Part shown: piece by piece, positions 55,434-64,000 of the stretch
Layout of the letters: each line of letters starts with the position of its first letter
How positions within the stretch are numbered: the stretch's first letter is position 1
Source of the DNA: Ailurus styani
Taxonomy: Eukaryota > Chordata > Mammalia > Carnivora > Ailuridae
Assembly (NCBI GenBank): GCA_002007465.1
Contig: LNAC01000751.1
Span: 555,640 to 619,639 of the forward strand
Length of the DNA: 64,000 bases
Direction: 5' to 3'
The notes under the pieces: generated by a model
Database searches by the model: none
What the model saw: the letters and a program-made list of their open reading frames with translations, nothing else
Told to the model about the DNA's origin: nothing
Program-made: the position numbers and the translations under genes

Positions 55434-55668
55434 GGGCGCCTGGGTGACTCAGTCATTAAGCTGCTGCCTTCCGGCTCAGGTCATGATCCTGGGGTCCTGG
55501 GATCGAGCTCTGGGCCCCGAGCCCCACGTGTCCATTGGGCTCCCTACTGTGTGGGGAGCCTGCTTCTCCCTCTTCCACTACCCTTGCTTGTGTTCCCTCT
55601 CTCATTCTCTCTCTGTGTGTGTGTGTGTGTGTGTGTCAAATAAGTGAATAAAATCTTTAAAAAAAAAG
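55434..55668 (+). repeat. Carnivore SINE with TG run
   Basis: 'ggggcgcctgggtgactcag' to 'caaataagtgaataaaatc'. A (TG)n run of about 24 bases lies before the tail. Confidence 0.92.
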
Positions 55669-57404
55669 TAAGAGGAAAGGGGATGAATTGTCGGATAGGA
55701 CAGAAAGAAACAATGATGAGAATCAGTGAACAAATGGATGGATGACAATGAGTGGGATGAGAGGTTGAATAGTAAAGGAACCAGAGAATGAATAGATGCA
55801 GCCAAGTTGAAGTACAGACTCACGGGGAGCCTCCCTGATGTGCTGCTGACTTCCCATAGGACTGGGGGGAGCTTCGTGCCACCTGTCCATTCCACCATGT
55901 TCCCGTGCAACATGAGAAGCCTGGACTGGATGACTTTGCCACCCGATCCAGGTCTGGTTTCCTCCTGTGACACTGGCTCCCTGCTTCCCCCTTGACTTCC
56001 CACATGCACATCCCGTTCACAGGGAGATTGCGCGGGATATGCTCCACAGGAGCCCTGCGTCGGTACTAAGTACAAACCCAGAGAGTCCTCCTCGGAGTCT
56101 CTCCTCCCATCTCGTCGGCAAGTCAGTGAAGCCAGGCAGCTGTGACCTCAGATTTCAGTTCTGCCTAATTGCAATACCCGAATCTCAATCACTAGGAGAA
56201 CTGGGTTTTGAAATAGCATCGTCGTATGCTGTTTATCTGTATTTTGAATTTCCCAGTCTTTGTACAAGTCCAGAGATCAGTTTCTGTAACCAAAGGACAC
56301 CAGCAAACATTGCCCAACTTCCTCAAATTGTGTCTCATCGTGGGTGTTAGGGAGCTGTTTCATCAATGGAAGGAATCGTGATCAGCATTTCTAATGAAAT
56401 AGATTATAAATAGTAGAAGTGAATATTGCTTCATAGAACTTAAATTCTATTTTATAGATGTAAATGGACACGTGTACAGGGCTGTGATGTAAGCTTTGCT
56501 TCCTACTCATGTCTCCCCAAAAGCGGGGGCAGGATAAGTTAAAACTGCTGGTCTGAGCTTTTATGATCTCTCCACATGTTGGGGACAAGTTATCTTGTTT
56601 GATCATCTCCAACCGACATGGTAGATATTTTTAGTCCTCTTTCAGGGGTAAAAAATCAGGAGGGTCTGTAGAGTGCTCAGGGCTATCTCATCCCCCCTAG
56701 TGGGTGACGGAACTGCAGCTGTCCAAGAAATGGAAAGCATCCTCTCCTTCCTAAAGTGGGGAGAGGAGAGGGGAAGGTGGAAAGCTTAATAGAAGAGGAA
56801 GTGTGCTCCATCAAAATCAGGCATGAAGCAAGAGAGGGACACAAGTGTTGAGCAGTAAGAAGGGCTTAGAGACAGAAAGTGTGTATATGAGGATGATAAA
56901 GGCATCTGGGTTACTAAGATTAAAATAGAAGTTAACTTAATAAACTCAGGAGAAACTGAATGTAGTCAGGCCTTCCAGAGAGAGAGGCAAGAGGGGGGAG
57001 CAAACGGGCTGCAAGGAGGAAGGGTTTGCATTATCTCTACGACTGTGAAGGCCCCCAAGAGCCCGTGGGCGGCTAGCCAGGTGCCGCTCTGCGGTGCACA
57101 CTGCCCTTGCTGTGGCCTTGGCAACGGACTCCACTTAATCATAATGACGGTTCAAGAAAACAGCCTGGACTGCATGCAAATGAAGCTTTAAACAGGGCAG
57201 AAGTTGTCCTTGATCTGATCTTGGTCTACGTTTGGGGAAAGTCTGAGGAGGGGTTTGGAAGAGGTTTGCTTGGCGACCAATAACGATGTCGTGAAGGAAA
57301 TGGCAGTGAATTGCTTAAAAGTTCAGCCGGAGCATGCGCGGTGTGGGGGCGGGGGGGTTAACTTCATCCCGGCCCTGAGCATCTGGTAGAAACCGCAGTT
57401 ATAG
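55669..57404. other. Intergenic region 3' of OSCAR, nothing recognised
   Basis: Mixed sequence with short frames only. No Ig exon, membrane exon or RNA gene was recognised on either strand. Confidence 0.4.
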
Positions 57405-57625
57405 GATAGCTAACGTTTATTGAACATTTACTACGGGCCAGTCACTTTTAAGGGCTTCGAGTGTATTGCCCACTTAATCCTACAACAAGATTAAGAAGTG
57501 GGTACTACCAGTGAGCCCATTTTACAATCAAAGCAAATGAGACTTGGGAAAGGTCTCTTTCCTAATAACCCAGTCAGTGAGTGCGCGGTGGATGGCACTG
57601 GGAATCCAGCCCAAGCCTTTTGACC
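57405..57625 (+). repeat. MIR element
   Basis: 'ctaacgtttattgaacatttactacgggcc', 'cccattttacaatcaaagcaaatgag' and 'gggaatccagcccaagcc'. Confidence 0.65.
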
Positions 57626-57853
57626 GGGAAGCCTTGACCACGGATACAGCCCTCCACGGACCGGCTGGAGGGGTTACCCAGAAGGAAGCTAGAGCACACA
57701 GTCCGAAGCTTGTTATGACCCAGAAGCTGGGCTCACCAGGGGACTGTGGGGCTCTGGGAAGGGCCAGTCCGCCCCCAGGAATCCCTGTTTCTTCTCCCCA
57801 TCTCTGGGGGGTCTTCTCACACTGCGAGGCATCTGTGTCCAGTCCTCTGGGGC

Positions 57854-57987
57854 TCAGGGCCTGACGCCTGGGGCACGACTCTGGCTGCGCCAGTCAAAAA
57901 CGACCAGTGTGCCCAGGGAGAGGAGCACCAGACCGGCCAGCCCCAGGCGGAGGAGGTTGCCCTGCGTGTAGTCCAGGGAGCCCGAGC
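57854..57987 (-). CDS. OSCAR: OSCAR transmembrane exon
   Basis: GTCCTGCAG acceptor, then SGSLDYTQGNLLRLGLAGLV, LLSLGTLVVFDWRSQSR and APGVRP with TGA at 57854-57856. The arginine in NLLRLGL is the FcR-gamma contact, equivalent to Arg236 of TARM1. Confidence 0.92.
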
Positions 57988-60900
57988 CTGCAGGACAGCA
58001 AGGGAGAGAGGCCTTCAGCTCCGGAACCCACTGTCTGGGCCTGCCCTCTGGGTCTCGAACCTCCAGGGTGAGACTGGGGACACAGCTCCGTCTCAAAGTT
58101 ATGGGGGATGGTCCGTGGGAGCAGGGGTCCTGGACTCCAGGATTTGCAGAGGAGGGGATAAGGTCCTGACCCCTCGATTGGGGAGCAGGGAGGAAGGCGG
58201 GCGGGGTGGACTCCTGGGCTGCGGATCAGGGAGAGGCTGGAGCCTGGACCCTGGACCCCGGGCTGCGGAGCAGGGAGGAACGGGTGGGGTGGGGGGGGGG
58301 ACCCCGGGCTGCGGAGCAGGGACTGGGGGAGCAGGGAGGAATCCGGGTCCGGACCCCCCCCCGGGCTGCGGAGCAGGGAGGAACGGNNNNNNNNNNNNNN
58401 NNNNNNNNNNNNNNNNNNNNNNNNNNNNNNNNNNNNNNNNNNNNNNNNNNNNNNNNNNNNNNNNNNNNNNNNNNNNNNNNNNNNNNNNNNNNNNNNNNNN
58501 NNNNNNNNNNNNNNNNNNNNNNNNNNNNNNNNNNNNNNNNNNNNNNNNNNNNNNNNNNNNNNNNNNNNNNNNNNNNNNNNNNNNNNNNNNNNNNNNNNNN
58601 NNNNNNNNNNNNNNNNNNNNNNNNNNNNNNNNNNNNNNNNNNNNNNNNNNNNNNNNNNNNNNNNNNNNNNNNNNNNNNNNNNNNNNNNNNNNNNNNNNNN
58701 NNNNNNNNNNNNNNNNNNNNNNNNNNNNNNNNNNNNNNNNNNNNNNNNNNNNNNNNNNNNNNNNNNNNNNNNNNNNNNNNNNNNNNNNNNNNNNNNNNNN
58801 NNNNNNNNNNNNNNNNNNNNNNNNNNNNNNNNNNNNNNNNNNNNNNNNNNNNNNNNNNNNNNNNNNNNNNNNNNNNNNNNNNNNNNNNNNNNNNNNNNNN
58901 NNNNNNNNNNNNNNNNNNNNNNNNNNNNNNNNNNNNNNNNNNNNNNNNNNNNNNNNNNNNNNNNNNNNNNNNNNNNNNNNNNNNNNNNNNNNNNNNNNNN
59001 NNNNNNNNNNNNNNNNNNNNNNNNNNNNNNNNNNNNNNNNNNNNNNNNNNNNNNNNNNNNNNNNNNNNNNCCCAGCCTGCACCTCGCTCTGCACCCCTCT
59101 CCCCCCACCGTGTCTCTCTCGTTCTCTGCCAGGGTCTCCCCGTTTCTCTGCCTCCCTGTCCGTCTCTGTGCTCTCAGCATCTTGTCCCTGGTCCTCGCCC
59201 GCCCCCCCCTCCCCCGTGTCTTCGGCCCCACCTGCGCCTTTCTCTGTGCCTCTGTCTCTCCCAGGATGTCCCCTTTTCTCTCTCGTTCTGAGCCTCACTA
59301 AAATTCTCTTTCTTTGCCCCTGTTTTCATCTCCCTGTCCCCTGTGCTTCGCTACCCTGGATCTCAGAGGCAGCCTCCGGAATTGTTTCTTCAGGTGTTTC
59401 TGGGTTTCTCCCGAGGTTTCCTCACCTCAGCGCTCGTGACATTGGGGATAAATCTGGACAATTCTCTGTTGTACGGGGTGGGGGTGGGGACCGTCCTGTG
59501 CATTGCTGGATGTTCTGCAGCATCTTTGGTAGCAGTGACAACCAAAGATGTCCCCAGATATTGCCAGAAAGGTCGCGTGGGGGGCACAATCGTCCCTGGT
59601 TAAGCATCACCCCTGTTTCTCTGGGTCCCTGGCTCTCTGTGTCTCTTTCACTATATCTCTGCCTGTATTTCTCCGTCCCGCCTTCTCCCTCCCTCATCAC
59701 ACCCCCAAGCCCCTTCTCCCCCCACCCCGCCCCAGGACCTCACCTGTCACCAGCAGTTCCAGCGTATCGCTGGGGTGGGACCAGACACCCAGATGCCAGC
59801 CTGGATTCCGGTAGCAGCAGTGGTAACTGCCCCCCTGGGCTGGGGTCACCTCCTCCAGGAAGAACTCGGCCAGCTCCATGGACACATCCCGGTACAGCAC
59901 AGGGGGCGTCTCTCCAGATTTGAAGAGTGCAAACCTCCAGGCAGGTTGAGGGGCCCGGCACCTCAAGGTCACGTTGACCCCAGGGGTTACAATGGCAGCA
60001 GGCTGTGCCCCCAGCCTTGGCTTGGGGTATGAGGCTGCTGGGGCTGAATAAACAGGGCTGCTGCGTCCCTGGGCTTCCTGGGAGCCTGAGGAGATGTGGT
60101 GGGAAGGGAATCACCCGGGGCAGTCCCTTCCTCTTTCTCATCCTTAGTTTCCTGCTTCTAAGAAAGGGGAGATGCTGGACCCCAGTCAGGGATCGTCAGC
60201 ACTCGCTGCGAATCAGAGTAGCAGGGCAACCCCCGAGCTTTACTCCACGGTTTTTAAACATAATGTCAAGGGATCGGGTCCCAGAAATCTGTAATTTTAA
60301 ATCACTCTTCGGACTATTTGTAACATAGTCAACATATTTCAGTAGTTGCCAGAACTCGCTATCTGAAAACTTGCTATCTGAGTAAAAAAGAAAAAGAAGA
60401 AAAAAAAAGTTGTATCCCTACCTCAGACCAAATTCCAGACCAAATTCCCCCAAACCAATTCCAGGTTAATTAAAGACCTATATTGTTTTATTTTGTTTTA
60501 CTGTAAAAGTATTAGAAGAAAACTAGGAAAATGCATTTGTCTTGGGGCTGGAGAAAGCGATCTTAAAATATAAAACAAAAAATTCAGAAGAGACAAGGTT
60601 AATTGCTTTGATGACTGCAAAATTTTACAGTTGCATATGAGAATAGACAAATGGAGCTAGAAGACAAGCAACATCGCTGGTAGAAAGGACTTATTCATTA
60701 ATTGCATACATTAAGAATATAGAAAGAAATCCCAAACCCAGCTGAGTTGAAAATTGGACAAAACATATGAATTAGGGGCACCTGGGTGTCTCAGTGGGTT
60801 AAAGCCTCTGACTTCGGCTCAGGTCATGATCTCAGATTCCTGGGATCGAGCCCCATATCTGGCTCTCTGCTCAGCAGGAAGCCTGCTTCCCCCTCTCTCT

Positions 60901-63414
60901 GCCTGCCTCTCTGCCTACTTGTGATCTCTCTCTGTGTCAAATAAATAAATAAAATCTTAAAAAAAATATGAATCAGGCAGTGCACAGAAGAGGAAGTCCA
61001 AATGGATGAAAACACATGGGGAGGGGGGAAGTTGCTTAATGTTACCAGCAATCATTAAAAAAAAATTTCAAAACAACAGATTTTTTTTTTGCTTATCAGG
61101 TTGTCAAAAATTAAAATAATGAATAATGGTGAATAATGGTTTACATTCTATTTGGGTGAATATATGGTGAAACAGGTAGTTAGGTACACTTGAGTGCACC
61201 TTTTGAGAAGGCGGTTTATCCCTATCTAAATACACAAAGGGCATACCCTAATAATGGCACTGTTTCATCCTAGACAGTGTACATACACGGGCACCAAAAA
61301 GCTCACACTGGAGTACTCACTGAGGCATTGGTTAGGCTGGGGCTGGGGGAGGACACTGGAAACAACCTAAATATACATCAAGAGGGCCCAATAAACTAGA
61401 ATCCAACTATACAATGGCAAATGTTAAATAGCAGTTAAAAAATGTAGTTAGTTATGATGATATGGCAACATCTCCAAGAGAGATTGTAAAGTGAAAAATG
61501 TAAGATGCAGTACAGTGTGAGTCATGAAACATCAATTTGCCTTGGCAAGAAAAAGAAGTATATAAACACATGTATGCATCTGAATGCATGGAAATTCTTT
61601 TAAGGACTCAGAGCTTATTTAAGGAAGATGAGGAAGGGGAAGAGGGAGGTTATACGTCCTTTGGGAATCATTTTTGTTAAACCATGAATATATGTTAGCT
61701 TCATGATTTAAAAAATAATAATTTAAAATAAATTGATAGCTAAGGTGTCAGTGGTTTTCCAGGCAGTTCTTTTTTTTTTTAAGATTTTATTTATTTATTT
61801 GACAGAGAGAGCGATAACAAGTGGGCAGAGAGGTAGGCGGGGGGGGGGGGGGCAGGCCCCCCACTGAGCAGGGAGCCTGATGCGATGTGGTGCTCAATCC
61901 CAGGACCCTGAGATCATGACCTGAGCTGAAGGCAGAGGCTTTAACCCACTGAGCCACCCAGGCGCCCCCAGACAATTCTTTTTTGAAGTTGTAGTGTAGT
62001 GGGGGAGGTTTGAGAGAAACAGATCTCACCAATCAGAAAACCTGGAAAGAAACTCAAGCCTCTCTCAGGGTGAAGGATCCTACTCTTGTGGAAATGGGCT
62101 CCCAAATGGAATAATTGGCATTGCCAGAGGTCCTATTTCTTGAACCTTGCACTATGCTAAGCTTTGAGTCAAGGGTTTTACACCTGTGAGTTTAAATTTT
62201 CATTAAATACTTTTATTTTTTAAAGTAATCTCTACACCCAACACTCACGACCCCGAGATTGAGAGTCTCATGCTCTACCGACTGAGCTAGCCAGGCGCCC
62301 CATACACATGGGTGATTTTATTAAATTCTCACAACAGCCCATTTCACAGAGAAGGAAACTGAGTAGCAAGCAGTGGTTTGTTCAAAGTTGTAAATGAATA
62401 ATATGGTGAGAGTGAGGTTCCAGCTTAGGTCTCTTTAGTTCCAAAGTCCATGGTCTTCACTACTCACCTATGCTGGTCACTAAAGGGAGAAGGAAAGAAA
62501 GGAAGGAGGGGAGGGAAGGAAAAGATGAAAGAAGAGAGGAAAGGGAGGGACATATGGAAATCTGGGGTGAGGCTGAGCACCAAGATAAAATCTGAGTAAT
62601 TGGAAATGAGCTGTCAGCAGCTTACAGGTGAATGGATGGGGGATATTACTCACGAGTTGGAGTGACGTCTCCATGACACAGAGGCCCTGTAGAAGGTCGA
62701 GGGGCTAAGTCTTTTCACAGCCCTAGGCTTCTCCCAGTCACACCTCACTGCAAACTCAGGAATCTAAATCCTTTCTCAGGGAAACAGGCATCCAACCCAT
62801 ATGTCCTCTCTCAGTAGCTATAACTCAAGGCTCTTAATCCCCACCTACTTCAGAACCCTGAAGTCTGGCCCCAGCCCCCTCTTGCCTCTACACCCAGTGT
62901 TCAGACCTTCGGACTCCACCTTTTCCAGGAGACAATAATCTGAGCCCACAGTGTCTCCTCCCTGGGGGTCAGGAGTCCGGGTCCTCAGTTCCCTCCTTTC
63001 CCAGAGACCCAGGTGTTCTGGCTTCATTCTCTTCCTACATCAGAATCCAGGACTCTACACTTGCTATTCCCAGGAGTTCGGGTCCTTAGCACCCTCCTGC
63101 CTCAACACCCAGAGAATGCCGCCCCCACTAGCTCCTTGTCCAGAAATAGGAATTCAGGACCCATGTGTCCTTCTGTGATGGGACATAAGGATCTAGGTCC
63201 TGTCCCCTTATTCTGGTCTAGAATTCTGAACCTTCAGTGAGAGCTGCCTGCCCTCAGGGAGAGTCAGTAATCCTCTTCCTTTCCCCCTCCCTTCTCAGGG
63301 TGTCCAGGTCCCCAGAGCCTGTCTCTCTGCAGCCCAAGCAGCCTGAGACCCAGGGAGAAGGGGGTGGGGTGGCTCACAGAGGGTCAGCAGCTGGAGGATC
63401 AGCACCAGGGCCAT
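57854..63414 (-). CDS. OSCAR: OSCAR, osteoclast-associated Ig-like receptor (one exon in a gap)
   Basis: Minus-strand exons: 63378-63414 signal, 62654-62686 mini-exon, 59744-60043 Ig1, and 57854-57987 membrane and tail. OSCAR is a collagen-binding receptor on osteoclasts and myeloid cells that signals through FcR-gamma. The start MALVLILQLLTL and the Ig1 segment AELAEFFLEEVTPAQGGSY-like run match human OSCAR as I recall it. Exon lengths are 37, 33 and 300 bases, all phase 1. Ig2 should lie between 59744 and 57988 and is not in the visible sequence, so it is presumably within the 684-base gap. The membrane exon is 134 bases and ends the frame. No disabling change was seen. Position next to TARM1 and VSTM1 agrees with the known mammalian cluster. 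Confidence 0.9.
58100..58386. repeat. GC-rich degenerate minisatellite beside the gap
   Basis: Repeated blocks of 'gggctgcggagcagggagga' with G- and C-runs and variable spacers, leading directly into the gap. Confidence 0.85.
58387..59070. other. Assembly gap, 684 N
   Basis: An unbroken run of N inside OSCAR. It probably hides the Ig2 exon and more of the GC-rich repeat. Predicted frames crossing it are meaningless. Confidence 0.99.
59071..59427. other. CT-rich OSCAR intron sequence
   Basis: Pyrimidine-rich text with many 'tgtctctctc' type runs. No exon was recognised. The gap edge is at its left. Confidence 0.5.
59428..59610 (+). repeat. MER5A-type DNA transposon
   Basis: 'ggataaatctggacaattctctgttgt', 'ctgtgcattgctggatgttctgcagcatc', 'gacaaccaaagatgtccccagatattgcc' and 'gcacaatcgtccctggtta' match MER5A in order. 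Confidence 0.88.
59744..60043 (-). CDS. OSCAR: OSCAR Ig1 exon
   Basis: 300 bases between TTTATTCAG and GTGAGG. Reads PAASYPKPRLGAQPAAIVTP, then VNVTLRCRAPQPAWRFALF, ELAEFFLEEVTPAQGGSYHC and SDTLELLVT. Both domain cysteines and an N-V-T sequon are present. Confidence 0.95.
60775..60967 (+). repeat. Carnivore SINE
   Basis: 'aggggcacctgggtgtctca' to 'caaataaataaataaaatc'. Confidence 0.92.
61090..61740 (+). repeat. Diverged L1-like sequence
   Basis: 'ctggaaacaacctaaatatacatcaagagggcc' and 'atacaatggcaaatgttaaatagc' resemble an L1 ORF2 end. AT-rich. Confidence 0.45.
61769..61969 (-). repeat. Carnivore SINE with poly-G run
   Basis: 'aagattttatttatttatttgacag' to 'gagccacccaggcgcccc'. A run of more than ten G lies at about 61839-61852. 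Confidence 0.92.
62110..62470 (+). repeat. MIR element split by an old SINE
   Basis: 'cctattatgctaagctttgag'-like start, then 'acagagaaggaaactgagtag', and 'ccatggtcttcactact' at the end. A minus-strand old SINE (62196-62301) sits inside. Confidence 0.5.
62196..62301 (-). repeat. Old SINE fragment
   Basis: 'taaagtaatctctacaccca' to 'ccgactgagctagccaggcgcccc'. Confidence 0.85.
62654..62686 (-). CDS. OSCAR: OSCAR mini-exon
   Basis: CTTCTACAG acceptor, 33 bases, GTGAGT donor. With the T of exon 1 it reads WPLCHGDVTPT, the OSCAR signal-peptide end (WPLCH in human). Confidence 0.9.
63378..63414 (-). CDS. OSCAR: OSCAR signal-peptide exon
   Basis: ATG at 63412-63414 in a good Kozak setting (CCCGCCATGG), MALVLILQLLTL plus one base, donor GTGAGC. 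37 coding bases, phase 1. Confidence 0.95.
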
Positions 63415-63454
63415 GGCGGGCAGGTCTTGACTGGAGCAGAAGCAGGAGCCTGGG

Positions 63455-63545
63455 CTCAGCTGTGCCTTCTCACCTCTCAGGAAGTGCAGTGCCCGAGAGC
63501 CAGAGCCGGAGCTCTGTTTAAGGAAGGGAGGAGGGAAGTGGGGGC
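63455..63545 (-). promoter_or_regulatory. OSCAR: Candidate OSCAR proximal promoter / 5' leader motifs
   Basis: Upstream of the ATG are an ETS/PU.1-like AGGAAGTG (63479-63486 on the plus strand), a second GGGAAGTG (63533-63540), GGAAGGG near 63520 and a CAGCTG E-box near 63458. PU.1 and MITF are known regulators of OSCAR. The assignment of these exact sites is my inference, and the transcription start is not known. Confidence 0.35.
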
Positions 63546-63636
63546 ATTTGGGTGACCGTGTCACAGCCCCATGGTGCTGTGGAAAAACCTGGGAGAAGGG
63601 GCCGTCATAACCAGTTGTGTTCACCAATTAAGCTGA

Positions 63637-63688
<52 letters not shown>

Positions 63689-64000
63689 CAGACAGACAGA
63701 CTAGAAACCAGCCCCGATTATGTACCAGACCCCCGTGCTGCGCTATTCTGGGGGCGCAGAGAGGAGTCGGATCCCACTGCCGTCCTAGAGCATCTCCCAG
63801 TCTGATGTAAAGACAGAGGCCGACCAGGTGAGTCCAAAAAAAAAGTGAGCTACCCTGGAGGGTACGTGGCACTGAGAAAATCCACAGAAGACCCCTAACC
63901 CTTCTGGGTCGAGAATTAAAGCCTCCAGGACGAACTGATGTTGAGCTGCGACCTCAAATGATAGATGTCATTTGTCCTCTCCCGGCCTCCGTTTCACCAT
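63546..64000. other. Sequence upstream of OSCAR
   Basis: Contains a GAAA/GACA tract and otherwise unrecognised sequence. The next gene expected from the mammalian cluster (NDUFA3, on the plus strand) is not visible before the window ends. Confidence 0.5.
63634..63702. repeat. (GAAA)n / (GACA)n microsatellite
   Basis: About thirteen GAAA units followed by a few GACA units, about 220 bases upstream of the OSCAR start codon. Confidence 0.97.

Larger units (their letters stand above)
60044..62653 (-). other. OSCAR intron 2, mostly repeats
   Basis: Holds SINEs at 60.8, 61.8 and 62.2 kb, an L1-like stretch (61.1-61.7 kb) and a MIR (62.1-62.5 kb). No additional exon was seen. Confidence 0.6.

Noticed and set aside
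57746..59923. 725-residue plus-strand frame and 361-445-residue frames across the same area
   Set aside because: They exist only because the N gap has no stop codons. The flanking parts are antisense to OSCAR or are repeat.
63546..64000. Start of NDUFA3, expected next to OSCAR
   Set aside because: No plus-strand exon or promoter of that gene could be recognised before the window ends.

Overview
This is a stretch of nuclear genome from a carnivoran mammal, most likely a caniform and possibly a mustelid. The main evidence is about 28 tRNA-derived SINEs of the carnivore type (body reading 'ggcgcctgggtggctcag', tail reading 'caaataaataaataaaatc'), together with L1, MIR and MER5A fragments. Every real gene I can find is made of short, phase-1 exons on the minus strand, and all belong to the leukocyte receptor complex (the TARM1 / VSTM1 / OSCAR cluster). 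No full-length continuous open frame in the window is a real protein. The coding content lies in exons of 28-300 bases recognised from Ig-fold motifs, splice sites and the family's 34 + 36 + ~291 + ~297 exon pattern.

Layout, left to right (genes read right to left): (A) 0.87-7.45 kb, a decayed TARM1-like pseudogene. (B) 11.5-19.2 kb, a second TARM1-like pseudogene with a SINE inside its first Ig exon, a frameshifted second Ig exon, and a transmembrane exon that has lost the arginine used to bind FcR-gamma. (C) 21.4-29.4 kb, an intact five-exon TARM1 of 266 residues with that arginine kept. (D) 34.0-47.6 kb, a composite gene whose signal, mini-exon and two Ig exons are TARM1-type but whose stalk, membrane and ITIM-bearing tail exons are VSTM1-type. 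(E) 57.85-63.41 kb, OSCAR, with its second Ig exon presumably inside a 684-base run of N.

The most interesting result is the C/D pair. A roughly 1.1-kb block (mini-exon, Ig1, Ig2 and the introns between) is nearly identical in the two, while the flanks differ. One copy is followed by an activating-type membrane exon and the other by an inhibitory tail, so the two genes look like a paired activating/inhibitory receptor system with almost the same ectodomain. Most of the differences in Ig1 fall in one short segment. In D, a 28-base micro-exon appears to act as a frame switch: skipping it keeps the ITIM frame, and including it runs into a stop at the usual acceptor. A long TG-rich tract lies in the adjacent intron.

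The rest is intronic and intergenic DNA filled with repeats: a 41-base minisatellite (31.0-31.7 kb), a CA/TG-rich array (35.7-36.2 kb), a 0.39-kb tandem duplication (17.3-18.1 kb), a 20-base repeat carrying six ETS-like sites (14.06-14.18 kb), and two single-N assembly joins flanked by duplicated sequence. All homology statements come from reading the sequence and from memory of the families. No database search was run.
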